A stretch of 64,000 bases of DNA from Methylobacillus methanolivorans (GCF_020531845.1 NZ_JAJAVF010000002.1:1399543-1463542); one strand, 5' to 3'; numbered from the stretch's first letter, positions 26,242 through 35,420 are shown. The notes: generated by a model not told the origin, from the sequence alone. Translations and numbers: made by a program.

Positions 26242-27206
26242 GCTTTTACCCTGAAATTTTTAATGACGAACATGCCCAGGCTCAACACCAGGGCCACTAC
26301 AATCAAGTCGCGCGCATAATCGCGCCCCGGCACGGTGATGGCATACTGAATCGTATTCTTCTCGCGGCTGTCGATATCCTGGATCGCCATTTGCAGCGCC
26401 ACGGGATTGTCCGCCTCGTAAGCCTTGTAGGTGATCTTGAGCGACTTGAAGAAACGGTCGAGCTGGATTGCCGCAGGCCCCCTGTCCTCCTCGAATACGC
26501 GGTTGCCGAATATGCTCACGTCGTCCGGTTCGCGCAACACGATCCAATAGAGCTTGATACCCTTGTCCTTAAGCTCCTCCCTGATCCGCGCCTTGACGCG
26601 AGGGCTCAGCTTGCCTGCCCCGTCGGACAACAGGATGATGGCGCGCGATCCCGAGTTCTGGATGCTGTCGAACAGGCTGGCCGCCTGGGTGATGCCCGCA
26701 CCAATATTGGTCTGGTTGATGCCGGCGCTGGTCGCGGCGTTGATCGCGGCATGGATGGCATCGCGGTTGGCCGTGATCTTGACGCCGTAAAAGGCGGAAT
26801 TGGTAAACGCCACCACACCCATCATGTCATCGGGCCTGGAGTCGATGAACTGCGTGATCAGCCGGCGTGCGGCGCCGGACTTGATTTCCCCGGCGCGGCC
26901 GCTGGTAGCGTCCCCGGCAAAAGGATGGTCCATACTCACGCTGCGATCGATCACCATCACGGTCTGCGCGCCCTTGCCGACGCGGTTCACGATCTTGTCG
27001 CTGCCTTGCGGTGCTGCCAGGGCCAGCACGAGGCTAGCAATGATGATGGCCGTCACCACCTTGAGCAGCAAGACGATATTGTCCGAGAACGGGTCTTCCG
27101 GCACCATCTCCAGCCAGGAGTAGCGTTGCCCCTGCAGGCTCCTGAGCCAGAAAGGTATCAGCACAAGCGGCAATAACAGCAAGGCCCAGGGATTGAGCAA
27201 ACTCAT
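26226..27206 (-). CDS. mxaC: MxaC, VWA-domain protein of methanol dehydrogenase maturation
   Basis: A 326-residue protein of BatA type. Two N-terminal helices (residues 6-22 and 45-68), a VWA domain with MIDAS MVIDRSVSMDHP and the downstream Thr/Asp positions, then a C-terminal helix (LIVVALVLSLGMFVI). The VWA domain faces the periplasm. Overlaps mxaA by ATGA. In known methylotrophs its loss gives inactive methanol dehydrogenase lacking calcium. Confidence 0.87.
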   Translation of the reverse strand: MSLLNPWALLLLPLVLIPFWLRSLQGQRYSWLEMVPEDPFSDNIVLLLKVVTAIIIASLVLALAAPQGSDKIVNRVGKGAQTVMVIDRSVSMDHPFAGDATSGRAGEIKSGAARRLITQFIDSRPDDMMGVVAFTNSAFYGVKITANRDAIHAAINAATSAGINQTNIGAGITQAASLFDSIQNSGSRAIILLSDGAGKLSPRVKARIREELKDKGIKLYWIVLREPDDVSIFGNRVFEEDRGPAAIQLDRFFKSLKITYKAYEADNPVALQMAIQDIDSREKNTIQYAITVPGRDYARDLIVVALVLSLGMFVIKNFRVKAWESA

Positions 27207-28108
27207 GCGATTCCCCGTTCACAATCCCTCAGGCGACGGCAAAGCTGCTGCAGCTCCTTGACCAGGGCTGGACTGTCTGCGTTTTCGCCGGTGAACAACA
27301 AAGTCTCGGAGCGCTGGAAAAAGCTATCGATATCTTTTGCGAGCGGCTGGTACTGTGGATGCTGCGCAAAGAACTCACCCAATTGCCGCCGGAACAAGGT
27401 GCTTCCATGCACCTGATTGAATGCCTGATGCACGTAACCAAGCGCCTGCGCCTGGTGCCCGGCTTGCGCAGGCGTCTTGCGCAGCTTTCGATAAGCCTGG
27501 GCGAAGCTGCCGCCCATCCACGGCAGCCAGCGACGGTCGGCGTTGATGTAGACCAGCCCGACGATGCCTACCAGGAGCACGGCCAACGCAAGCGCCAGGC
27601 GCTCCGGCCCGGTATCGAGTAAGGTCGGTTTGCGTTGCGGCTGCGCATTGCTGCGCGCGGTGTGGATGTTGCCCGCTGCCAGCGGCGAGTTCCAGAAATG
27701 CCAGGCAGGCACGCTCACCTCCGCTGGTGTATCGCCGCCGCCTAGCGCCAACGTCAAGGCAGGCAGGCGCATGACGCTGGGCTTGCTTGCAGCAGCGAAC
27801 ACTTGGTAGCTGAGCTTGACTTCATAGCGCTGGATGCCAGCCGTCTTTTCGCCCTGCAATGCAACGCCCACCAACTCGATGCCATCGACACGCTCGCCCT
27901 TGAGCGGCAAGGCCGATTTGGGCAACTCATAGGGAGAGCTGGCCTCGATCACCAGCCTGCGCTCTAGTACGTCGCCTATGGTGATGCCTGTCGCGATGCG
28001 CGGGTTGTCCAGGCTGACCAGGGCGGCTTCCGCTGCATGCGCCATAGCTCCCGCGCAAAGGCTGATAGGAAACAGGCAGATGGAAAACAAGGTCGTCAGT
28101 TTTTTCAT
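27203..28108 (-). CDS. mxaA: MxaA, methanol dehydrogenase maturation protein
   Basis: A 301-residue protein with a signal peptide (residues 1-25), a beta-rich periplasmic domain (about 26-165), a membrane helix (LALALAVLLVGIVGLVYI) and a helical cytoplasmic tail. This is the MxaA layout, and the position between mxaS and mxaC fits. It is implicated in calcium insertion into the dehydrogenase. The cytoplasmic tail could contact MxaR or MxaS. Joined to both neighbours by four-base overlaps. Confidence 0.85.
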   Translation of the reverse strand: MKKLTTLFSICLFPISLCAGAMAHAAEAALVSLDNPRIATGITIGDVLERRLVIEASSPYELPKSALPLKGERVDGIELVGVALQGEKTAGIQRYEVKLSYQVFAAASKPSVMRLPALTLALGGGDTPAEVSVPAWHFWNSPLAAGNIHTARSNAQPQRKPTLLDTGPERLALALAVLLVGIVGLVYINADRRWLPWMGGSFAQAYRKLRKTPAQAGHQAQALGYVHQAFNQVHGSTLFRRQLGEFFAQHPQYQPLAKDIDSFFQRSETLLFTGENADSPALVKELQQLCRRLRDCERGIA

Positions 28109-28968
28109 GCTGTCAGGTATTTCTCAAAATAATGCGTCATTGCCTCGGCCTCGAATATCCCGCTGATGAAATGCGGCGGGCTCTCGAAAGCCAGGAACAG
28201 GTCTTCCAGCGCCGCCCGGCGCTGCTCGAATGCGCTAATGAATTTGGCACGGATCGACTCGCGGAAGAAAATCGTGCGATCGCGCCCGGTCTCGGGATCC
28301 AGCATCGTGCCCAGGCCGAAGCGCGGCAGGCGCCGGTACTCCTCCTCCTCCCACAGCACGACCGGCACCACCTGGTGACGAGAAAACATGTTCATGGCCT
28401 GAATGATGGTGTCGAACGGCATGTGGAAATCCGATATCCAGAACACCAGTCCCTTGTTCTGGCTCAACAGTGGGCCTACCTCCAGAATGCCATTCGAGCC
28501 TCGCCCGAGCGCGTCTATGCCGGTAAAAGCATCGATACGCTCCAGCGCTTCATGCACCTGGTAGCCAAGCGGCAGCACGTAATCATCGAGCACATGCTGG
28601 TCGTAGCCGATCAGGCTAAATACGTCGTTCTCGGCCGATACCGAATACGCGATTGATGCCGCCACCTCCTGCACCAGCTCGATCTTGCGACGGCCGCCCT
28701 TGTACTGCATGGAGCTGGACAAGTCGCACACCGCATACACAGGCGTGATCGAGTCATGGTAAAACAGGCGCACCTGCACCTGCTCGTAGGGGTCGCGTAG
28801 GCTCTGGCGCAAATCCATGCGGCGCAGGTCGGGATAATCGACCAGCGAGGCGTTACCCTTGTACTCGAACCCCAGCCCGCGCTGTATGCCTAGGTGGTCG
28901 CCAGCATGAACGCTGGAAGACTTCCAGGGGATCTGGTAGGAAAACGGCTTGATATATGACGGCAGCAT
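28105..28968 (-). CDS. mxaS: MxaS, DUF58 protein of methanol dehydrogenase maturation
   Basis: A 287-residue soluble protein of the DUF58 family with a VWA-like core; the MIDAS-like motif is AVCDLSSSMQYKGG. The conserved KGNASLVDYPDLRRMDLRQSL block that precedes it is the DUF58 signature. In MoxR systems the DUF58 protein partners the ATPase in the cytoplasm. It starts three bases after the mxaR stop and overlaps mxaA by ATGA. Confidence 0.88.
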   Translation of the reverse strand: MLPSYIKPFSYQIPWKSSSVHAGDHLGIQRGLGFEYKGNASLVDYPDLRRMDLRQSLRDPYEQVQVRLFYHDSITPVYAVCDLSSSMQYKGGRRKIELVQEVAASIAYSVSAENDVFSLIGYDQHVLDDYVLPLGYQVHEALERIDAFTGIDALGRGSNGILEVGPLLSQNKGLVFWISDFHMPFDTIIQAMNMFSRHQVVPVVLWEEEEYRRLPRFGLGTMLDPETGRDRTIFFRESIRAKFISAFEQRRAALEDLFLAFESPPHFISGIFEAEAMTHYFEKYLTA

Positions 28969-28971
28969 GAC

Positions 28972-30003
28972 TCAGGACGGCACCGCCACGGTTTGCAGTA
29001 TCTTGGCAGTCAATTCGCGGGCCAGCACCGTGCGGCGGCTTTCGTACATGGAATTGAACACGAGGCGATGCGCGATCACCTCGTGGAACACCGCATGGAT
29101 ATCCTCGGGATAGACATATTCCCGCTCCATGAGCCACGCATGCACGCGGGCCGCCTTGAGCAGCATGCCCATGCCGCGCGGGCTAGCCCCAGCCTGGATC
29201 AGGCGCTGCATGTCGACGCCCTCGAGCGTGATGCCGAAATCCTGCGGCTTTTGCGTGGCGTCCCAGAGGTCGATCACGTAATCTTCCAGTGCCTGGGAAG
29301 ACTGCACATGGTTCTGCAACACGTCGGAGAAATCATTGAGCATGTTGAATGGCAGCAGGCCACTCTCGACAGTACGCGTCAATTGCTCGGCATGCTGGAA
29401 GCGGGTATCGAACACCAGCGATTTGCGCAGCGCCTTGTCCTCCGGCACATTGATCGGGATTTCCATCATGAAGCGGTCACGCGCAGCAGCAGGAATCTCG
29501 AACGTCTCATTCTTTTCGACCTGATTGCGATCAGCAAACACGATCATATGTGGCAAGCGATATTCACGCTTGAACGCATGCAAATGGCGTTCAGCCATCA
29601 CGCGCAGCATCAAGGCGTGGACTTGCGGGCGGGCACGGTTGATTTCGTTGAAGAAGAACACCGAGAGATTTTCCCCTGCGCGCAACAAGGGACCCTCGTC
29701 GATCTGCGGACGACCCTCGGGCCCGAGAAAGGTATGGTAGACCAGGTCATTCGGCATCAGATCCACCGTACCTTCGATACGCTCATAAGCACCGCCAATG
29801 CCCCGCGCTACCGATTGCAGCAATGTGGTCTTACCGACACCTACCCCGCCTTCCAGCATGACATGTCCACGTGCAAAGATTGCGATATTGATCAGGCGTA
29901 TTGCTGCATCCTGCCCCACAATCACACTCTTAACAGCATCCTCCAACTTCAGAGCACGCGTTCTCCAGTCTGCCAATTGACCTTCCGTTGCTGCAATTGC
30001 CAT
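28972..30003 (-). CDS. mxaR: MxaR, MoxR-type AAA+ ATPase
   Basis: A 343-residue AAA+ protein (AAA_3). Walker A is GGVGVGKTTL (residues about 52-61). The Walker B region reads FFFNEINRARPQ, with Asn in place of the Asp usual in MoxR proteins (DEINRA), and the sensor region reads RNQVEKNETFEIPAAARDRF, also unusual. The arginine finger region DRFMMEIP is kept. It is the first gene of mxaRSACKL. The ATG at 30003 has GAGG six bases upstream; an earlier in-frame ATG at 30024 would touch the palindromic operator. MoxR ATPases act as chaperones with VWA proteins. Confidence 0.88.
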   Translation of the reverse strand: MAIAATEGQLADWRTRALKLEDAVKSVIVGQDAAIRLINIAIFARGHVMLEGGVGVGKTTLLQSVARGIGGAYERIEGTVDLMPNDLVYHTFLGPEGRPQIDEGPLLRAGENLSVFFFNEINRARPQVHALMLRVMAERHLHAFKREYRLPHMIVFADRNQVEKNETFEIPAAARDRFMMEIPINVPEDKALRKSLVFDTRFQHAEQLTRTVESGLLPFNMLNDFSDVLQNHVQSSQALEDYVIDLWDATQKPQDFGITLEGVDMQRLIQAGASPRGMGMLLKAARVHAWLMEREYVYPEDIHAVFHEVIAHRLVFNSMYESRRTVLARELTAKILQTVAVPS

Positions 30004-30025
30004 AGCCATCCTCAAATCGCACATT

Positions 30026-30045
30026 AATATACAGATCTGTATATT
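30026..30045. promoter_or_regulatory. Perfect 20-bp palindrome before mxaR
   Basis: AATATACAGATCTGTATATT is identical to its own reverse complement. It lies 23 bases upstream of the mxaR ATG, where a repressor would block transcription start. The half-site ATACAG resembles sites used by GntR-family dimers, but no regulator gene is adjacent. Confidence 0.75.
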
Positions 30046-30261
30046 TTGAAAGATGGATTAACTTTTGGCAATGATTTTTAGAAAAATTCCTGAATGATGG
30101 GATTTAATCCCAGCGCGTCATCTGATAATCATTGACAAGAAACCTCACCAAACACAAATTTTTACCAAGCAAGATGAGAGAAAAATGACAATACGGTATA
30201 GATTACCAAGATACCTAACCGTAGATCAGCTCATGCCAATCCATGGCACAGCAATACAGGA

Positions 30262-31080
30262 TTAACGGCTTTTTTGACAGGAAGGGCAGTAGAAGGTCGA
30301 CCGTTGACCCAAGCGCAGCACTTGAATTGGGGTATTACACACTAAGCAAGGTTGATGCGTGCGCCCATAGACAAAATAGGTTTGCTGAAAATAGCCAGGG
30401 TTGCCATCTGCGCCAAAAAAGTCACGCAAACTGCTTCCTCCGGCATTCAAGGCATCCTGCAACGTCAGCTTGATCTCGCCAACCAGTCGCTGGCATTGCG
30501 CTAGCGTCAATGCCTTTGCGGGCGTTTCAGGATGTATGCCGGCCCGAAACAGTGACTCGCTGGCGTAAATATTCCCCACACCAACGACCAGGTGACTATC
30601 CATCACTACCACCTTGATTGGTGAAGATCGACTACGAATAGCCCCATACAAAAACTCGCCGGTAAACACATCATCCAGCGGCTCCGGCCCAAGCACATTG
30701 AGCAACGCATGCTCATTGGGCTGCTCTCCCGCCCATAATACGGCACCAAACCTGCGCGGATCGCGCAAGCGCATAACGCGCCCATCGGCAAAATGCAGGT
30801 CAAAATGATCGTGCTTTTCAGCGGGAATATCCTGCTCGAGCAGGCACAGTCGCCCAGACATCCCCAAATGCAGAATCAGGCAACCGCGCTCAAAGCGGGC
30901 AATGATGTATTTGCCGCGCCGAGTAAGCTCCAGCAATTGACTGCCATGGAGCAACGAGGGCAAATCAGCGGGAATCGGCCAGCGCATCGCAGGCTGGCGA
31001 ATGACGACTTGCGTCACGGTAGCACCCACCAAGGGCACCAAACCGCGACGCGTTACTTCAACCTCTGGTAATTCAGGCAT
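30262..31080 (-). CDS. mutM: Formamidopyrimidine-DNA glycosylase MutM (Fpg)
   Basis: A 272-residue DNA repair enzyme. The catalytic N-terminal proline and Glu are in MPELPEVEVTRRGL, the helix-two-turn-helix lies in VVGVGNIYASESLFRAG, and the C-terminal zinc finger has two CxxC pairs (CLVCNTP and CPSCQKS). It removes 8-oxoguanine and ring-opened purines. Length is normal. It lies upstream of mxaR on the same strand, but the gap of about 250 bases with the palindrome suggests separate transcription. Confidence 0.97.
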   Translation of the reverse strand: MPELPEVEVTRRGLVPLVGATVTQVVIRQPAMRWPIPADLPSLLHGSQLLELTRRGKYIIARFERGCLILHLGMSGRLCLLEQDIPAEKHDHFDLHFADGRVMRLRDPRRFGAVLWAGEQPNEHALLNVLGPEPLDDVFTGEFLYGAIRSRSSPIKVVVMDSHLVVGVGNIYASESLFRAGIHPETPAKALTLAQCQRLVGEIKLTLQDALNAGGSSLRDFFGADGNPGYFQQTYFVYGRTHQPCLVCNTPIQVLRLGQRSTFYCPSCQKSR

Positions 31081-31089
31081 GGCCTCTGT

Positions 31090-31971
31090 TTAATTACCCA
31101 GCCCCACTGGTGGGTTGAGTAGAGTAAAACCAACATCGGCAGGGAAATAATAACGCATCCCTTCATCCGGACGCCCCAGTATCAGTTGCGGCGACTCTTG
31201 CAGCTTATCAAAATTCACCTGCTTGCCATCCTTGAGCTTTACCGAAAACGAAGGATAGTTGGCCTTGCGATCTGGCGTATATGGCTCCACCGACAGCGCA
31301 CGAATTTTTGTCCAATACTCGTCAAACCAGGCATTCATATCATCCTGCTTTGGTTTGGCATTAGCCACAGACATCTGCCATTTTCCATTGGTATCCATGT
31401 CTAGCTGCAGGCGCACATCTTCCCATTGCTCTAGGCGCGAGAAATCAAAGCCAACTATCTCCTCCTTCGGTTTCAGCGGGCTCTTGTCGAGCATTTCCAG
31501 CAATTGGGTGGAAGCTGTTTCCGCATATAGGCCAGAGAGAAGATAAACGCCATCCTTGTAGGCCACATATTGCTCCGCAGTCACCGGGTTATAGAGCCCA
31601 AAAATGAACTCCTCATCATTAAGCTTGATCTTGAGGCGTGGATTATCCAGCCCAAATCGTGCAGGGTCTGCCGCAGAAAACTTCTCACGGCTAGTTGCAG
31701 CCACAATCGAGACAATACGCTGCACAGTCACCTGATCGGCACGAGCAGGATACGGCTGCACCAAGTACCAAAAGCCGTCCTTCTTCTCGAAAGTCACAGG
31801 CGCCTTGGCAGGGAATTCCAGGCTTAGCTTGTTGAAATCAGCCAGCTTGAGGCTGGATACTTCATATGTTGCGGCCTGCTCTTCCTGCTCCTGAGGCTTT
31901 AGATACAGGAATGCCACAATCCCTGCCACTAATAGCAGCAGCACCAGATTTACGATCCATCTTGACCTCAT
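31090..31971 (-). CDS. DUF4340 domain protein of the ABC operon
   Basis: A 293-residue protein with one N-terminal helix (residues 8-26) followed by a large extracytoplasmic domain of the DUF4340 family. The ATG at 31971 was preferred because it forms an ATGA overlap with the preceding gene. DUF4340 proteins regularly follow GldG-like genes in Gram-negative ABC operons; their function is unknown. It is separated from mutM by nine bases, so mutM may be cotranscribed. Confidence 0.82.
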   Translation of the reverse strand: MRSRWIVNLVLLLLVAGIVAFLYLKPQEQEEQAATYEVSSLKLADFNKLSLEFPAKAPVTFEKKDGFWYLVQPYPARADQVTVQRIVSIVAATSREKFSAADPARFGLDNPRLKIKLNDEEFIFGLYNPVTAEQYVAYKDGVYLLSGLYAETASTQLLEMLDKSPLKPKEEIVGFDFSRLEQWEDVRLQLDMDTNGKWQMSVANAKPKQDDMNAWFDEYWTKIRALSVEPYTPDRKANYPSFSVKLKDGKQVNFDKLQESPQLILGRPDEGMRYYFPADVGFTLLNPPVGLGN

Positions 31972-33341
31972 GCCTTGCGACGCCTCCACCAGATCACAAT
32001 GCCAATTACGATCAAGCCGATAGGCAAGATGCGGCTAAAGCCAATGAAGACGAATTGTGCCAACAAATTGGCCCAGCCTTCGGATGGGATCACGATGTTC
32101 ACATCCTTACGTGGCTTGGGCTGTATAGTGATCAGCCTATCGTCACCGGCCAGCCAATTGACCATGTTCAAACCCAGGTCTAGGTTGCCACCGTTGGACA
32201 GGAAAGTATTGGCAAGGAAGTTACCATTCCCCACCACGACGACGCGCTGGCCTTTTTCGCCGTACTTACGTTCCAGCGCCACTGCGATGTTGATCGGTCC
32301 AGGCAAGTCCTTCTTGTTATCAAAACTGACGTTGTCATCCACCTTGCCGGTTTCCAGCCAGCCATTGGGTGCCACTTCTACCAAGTTGGACGCACGCCAG
32401 CCATTATCAAAGGAATCCTCAGCGTGAATCATGCGCGCCTCTGGGAACAAGGTACGCAGCATGAAATTCTTGGTGATCGCATGTACGCCATATTGGTTAG
32501 CAAATGCCACCTTGGCATCCGCACCATAGCGAGTTGCAGACAAATCAACCACCATGCCTGGCGTCAGTTGCAGGCCTAGGTATTCGGCAATCGGCTGCAA
32601 GCCATGTAGATTAACCTCGTCGTCAATCAACCACAGCAAATTACCGCCTTTTTCCAGATACTGCTTGATCTTCTGTACTTCAACCTCGGTCACATCCACA
32701 GCGGGACTGGCAATCACCAACATGGAGCCATTACTTGGCACCTCTTGCGCTAGCAGCAAGTCAGGATTGGAAAGCTTGAAACCCTTCTTTTCCAGATGGC
32801 GACCAAAGTCTCCCAAGTCATGATTCTTGACGCCAATGAGGCTACGTTCACCATGCCCATCCAGGAACATGATGGCGTTCTGGTTAGTGCGTGACAGGCG
32901 CACCAGCAGGTTAGTCATGTCTTGCTCAACAAAAGCCTGCGGCGGTACGATATGCTCGGTACGCTGGTTGTACTCTACCACCAGCTCAATCTCAGCCTTC
33001 ACGCCAGCTTCCTGAGTCGCCTTGGGCTCCTCGGTGGGGCTAATAAAGCTCAGATTGATGTCCGGCTTGATACGCTTGTAGCGCTCAACGAATTTGTTGA
33101 TGTACTTGCGGGTGTCATTGTCCTTGACGACGTAGGCCGTGATATTGATCGGCCCCTTCATTTCTTTCAGGACATTGACACTGCCCTCGGTCAGGGTATT
33201 GCGTCCACCCTGCGTCACGTCACGGCTCACGTGGTATTGGTAAGTCAGGAAGCCGAGCAGGAATACCAGCACCAGGAACAGCACCACGAAAAAGCTGTTT
33301 TGTACGAATAATTGAAAGCGTAGTTTGCGATTGGTTTTCAT
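31968..33341 (-). CDS. GldG-like ABC transporter auxiliary protein
   Basis: A 457-residue protein with an N-terminal helix (residues 18-38), a large periplasmic domain of the ABC_transp_aux/GldG type (INITAYVVKDND, NLLVRLSRTNQNAIMFLDGHGERSL, GNLLWLIDDEVNLHGL), and a C-terminal helix with a basic tail. The domain resembles intraflagellar-transport IFT52-like folds. Its operon partners are an ABC-2 permease and ATPase. In gliding Bacteroidetes this set is gldAFG; here it must do something else. Confidence 0.85.
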   Translation of the reverse strand: MKTNRKLRFQLFVQNSFFVVLFLVLVFLLGFLTYQYHVSRDVTQGGRNTLTEGSVNVLKEMKGPINITAYVVKDNDTRKYINKFVERYKRIKPDINLSFISPTEEPKATQEAGVKAEIELVVEYNQRTEHIVPPQAFVEQDMTNLLVRLSRTNQNAIMFLDGHGERSLIGVKNHDLGDFGRHLEKKGFKLSNPDLLLAQEVPSNGSMLVIASPAVDVTEVEVQKIKQYLEKGGNLLWLIDDEVNLHGLQPIAEYLGLQLTPGMVVDLSATRYGADAKVAFANQYGVHAITKNFMLRTLFPEARMIHAEDSFDNGWRASNLVEVAPNGWLETGKVDDNVSFDNKKDLPGPINIAVALERKYGEKGQRVVVVGNGNFLANTFLSNGGNLDLGLNMVNWLAGDDRLITIQPKPRKDVNIVIPSEGWANLLAQFVFIGFSRILPIGLIVIGIVIWWRRRKA

Positions 33342-33353
33342 AAATTCTCTCGA

Positions 33354-34100
33354 TCAGCCACGCAAGCGATCTGCATCCAGCCTACGAATAGTCAGAGTCA
33401 GAAAAGTAACAATAAACAACAGGAAATAAGCAATATCGCGGGTATCCAGCATGCCGCGTGAAAATGGCTCAAAGTGACGCATCAGGGAGAAGTTAGCCAC
33501 CGTGTTGCTTGGATCACCAGCAAGGAAATACTCGATCAACTGCAATGCAAGCAAGGCAACAAAAGTAATGATGGCGGCAACCACCGGCTGTTGCGTGGTG
33601 CTGGAGACATAGGTTCCTAATGCACAGTAACTCGCCAACAACAGGAACAAGCCCAGCAGGTTGGCCAGCAAATAGCCGAAATCAATATCCGCCCACAGGT
33701 TGAGCGAGAACACCATGGCACCGATCAGCAAGACGTTGATGGAGAGGAAAGACAATAACCCTACAAACTTGCCGAGGACGATTTCAGTCAGCGACAAGGG
33801 AGCGCTGAACAGGAAAGGCAGCGTTTGCTGGCGGCGTTCCTCGCTGATCAGGCGCATCGAGAGCAATGGCACCGCAAACAGCATGATAAAAGGCGCGATA
33901 CCGAAAACGCTGCCGCCAACGAACTCGGTAACACCGATACGCTGGTCTGGCCGCATGGCACCTGACATAGTGAGGAAATATTGATCCACACCCATCAGGT
34001 AGAAAGTGGCAAACACAAACTGCAACAGGGCAAGAATCACCCAGCCCATCGGCGAGGAAAACAAGCCCTTCAATTCTTTTCTGGCGATATTGACGATCAT
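33354..34100 (-). CDS. ABC-2 type permease (GldF-like)
   Basis: A 248-residue inner-membrane protein with about six helices of the ABC-2 class (RKELKGLFSSPMGWVILALL at the N-terminus, LPFLFSAPLSLTEIVLGKF in the first cytoplasmic loop). Together with the ATPase encoded upstream it forms the transporter core. Substrate unknown. Confidence 0.88.
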   Translation of the reverse strand: MIVNIARKELKGLFSSPMGWVILALLQFVFATFYLMGVDQYFLTMSGAMRPDQRIGVTEFVGGSVFGIAPFIMLFAVPLLSMRLISEERRQQTLPFLFSAPLSLTEIVLGKFVGLLSFLSINVLLIGAMVFSLNLWADIDFGYLLANLLGLFLLLASYCALGTYVSSTTQQPVVAAIITFVALLALQLIEYFLAGDPSNTVANFSLMRHFEPFSRGMLDTRDIAYFLLFIVTFLTLTIRRLDADRLRG

Positions 34101-34131
34101 GAGAAATCCTTAAAACACACACTGCCTGCCA

Positions 34132-35064
34132 TCAGGCAGCAGCTTCCTGGAATGTAAGCTGGACAAAGACCTCTTCCAGCGAGGTCTGGTCAGGATTGAT
34201 CTGGAACAGGCCCCAGTTCTGGCTAACGGCAGCCTGCACCAATGCCTCCGACGGCGCTTCGCCAGGGGTATGGCGGAGTCGCAACAGATTGCCTTCCAAG
34301 GCCTCGACTGACTCCACGCCTGGAATAGCCAACAAAGCTTCGTGGGCGGGAGGCTGCTTGAGGCCCACCAACAAACGATTGCCATGGCGTTGCTGCTTGA
34401 GGATATCAATACCGCCATTGAACACAAGACTGCCTTTATGGATGATCTGCACACGATCACATACCATTTCAACTTCCGGCAAGATATGGGTAGAAAGAAT
34501 CACGCTATGCTCGCCGCCCAACTCCTTGATCAAGGCACGAATATCGCGAATCTGGATCGGATCCAGGCCCACGGTCGGCTCATCCAGGATCACCACCATC
34601 GGGTTATGAATGATGGCTTGAGCAATACCCACGCGTTGCTGATAACCCTTGGATAGGTTCTCGATCAGGCGCTGGCCCATCTCTGTCAGGCCGCAACGCT
34701 GTTTGGCAATGTCGACCGCCTTCTTGATATGCTGGCGGCTAACACGATGTAGCCGCGCTGCAATGGTCAGGAATTCATCAACAGTCAGCTCACGGTACAA
34801 GGGAGGCTGCTCGGGCAAGTAGCCAATCAACGCCTTGGCATCCTTGGGGCGCTCCATCATATCGATACCGCAAATCTTCACCGAACCATTGCTGGGAGCC
34901 AGGTTGCCCGTCAGCATCTTCATGGTGGTGGATTTGCCTGCGCCATTAGGCCCAAGAAAGCCCAGCACCTCGCCCTTATGCAGGGTAAAACTGACATCGC
35001 TGACCGCAGCACGGCTGCCATACTTACGGGTTAACTCTGAAGCCTCTACGGTAATAGTCGTCAT
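34132..35064 (-). CDS. ABC transporter ATPase (GldA-like)
   Basis: A 310-residue ATPase. Walker A is GPNGAGKST (residues about 36-44), the signature LSKGYQQRVGIAQ, Walker B VVILDEPTVGLDP, and the switch His is in STHILPEV. The C-terminal 70 residues form the extra domain common in ABC-2 ATPases. It is the first gene of the four-gene operon. The ORF start MTTITVEASELTRKYG is standard. Confidence 0.93.
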   Translation of the reverse strand: MTTITVEASELTRKYGSRAAVSDVSFTLHKGEVLGFLGPNGAGKSTTMKMLTGNLAPSNGSVKICGIDMMERPKDAKALIGYLPEQPPLYRELTVDEFLTIAARLHRVSRQHIKKAVDIAKQRCGLTEMGQRLIENLSKGYQQRVGIAQAIIHNPMVVILDEPTVGLDPIQIRDIRALIKELGGEHSVILSTHILPEVEMVCDRVQIIHKGSLVFNGGIDILKQQRHGNRLLVGLKQPPAHEALLAIPGVESVEALEGNLLRLRHTPGEAPSEALVQAAVSQNWGLFQINPDQTSLEEVFVQLTFQEAAA

Positions 35065-35420
35065 ATATGAGTGAATTATCCGGTTTTAAGGGGTGCTAAG
35101 TTAGAAAAACATCACTCGCCTGTCAAGTTTGTCTCGTCATTGCAACCCATCTGCATTGCAAGAAAACCCTGACTTAATTGAAATATCGCATTCAACATCA
35201 CGCTAGCAACAATACAAAGCCAAGCACTAAATCATACAGATAGGTAAACCCCACCTGCATAGCGCAAAGTTTATAGCATCGCGCATTATGGGTGAACTTG
35301 TGTGTACTGTCACGGACTAAGAAATACGGTGAAAAATGATGCAAAACTTGCATCCACCCCATTGAAAACAAGCCCGGCAGGCCTCAATATGCTATTTAAC
35401 CAATCCGCCACGAGATTTCC
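35065..35420. other. Divergent intergenic region
   Basis: This 356-base stretch between the ATPase gene and the TPR gene holds the promoters of both. The only structure seen is GATGCAA-AAC-TTGCATC (35338-35354), an inverted repeat 66 bases before the TPR gene. No small gene was found. Confidence 0.5.

Noticed and set aside
26391..27176. A 261-residue open frame antisense to mxaC
   Set aside because: The composition is the mirror of the GC-rich mxaC codons, and the protein is His/Arg/Asp-rich without motifs.
28993..30027. A 344-residue open frame antisense to mxaR
   Set aside because: It is the longest shadow frame, but mxaR has clear AAA+ motifs and operon context. The antisense product has no recognisable domain.
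30026..30045. LexA box before mxaR
   Set aside because: The half-sites are ACAG...CTGT, the reverse of the CTGT...ACAG order and spacing of a LexA site.
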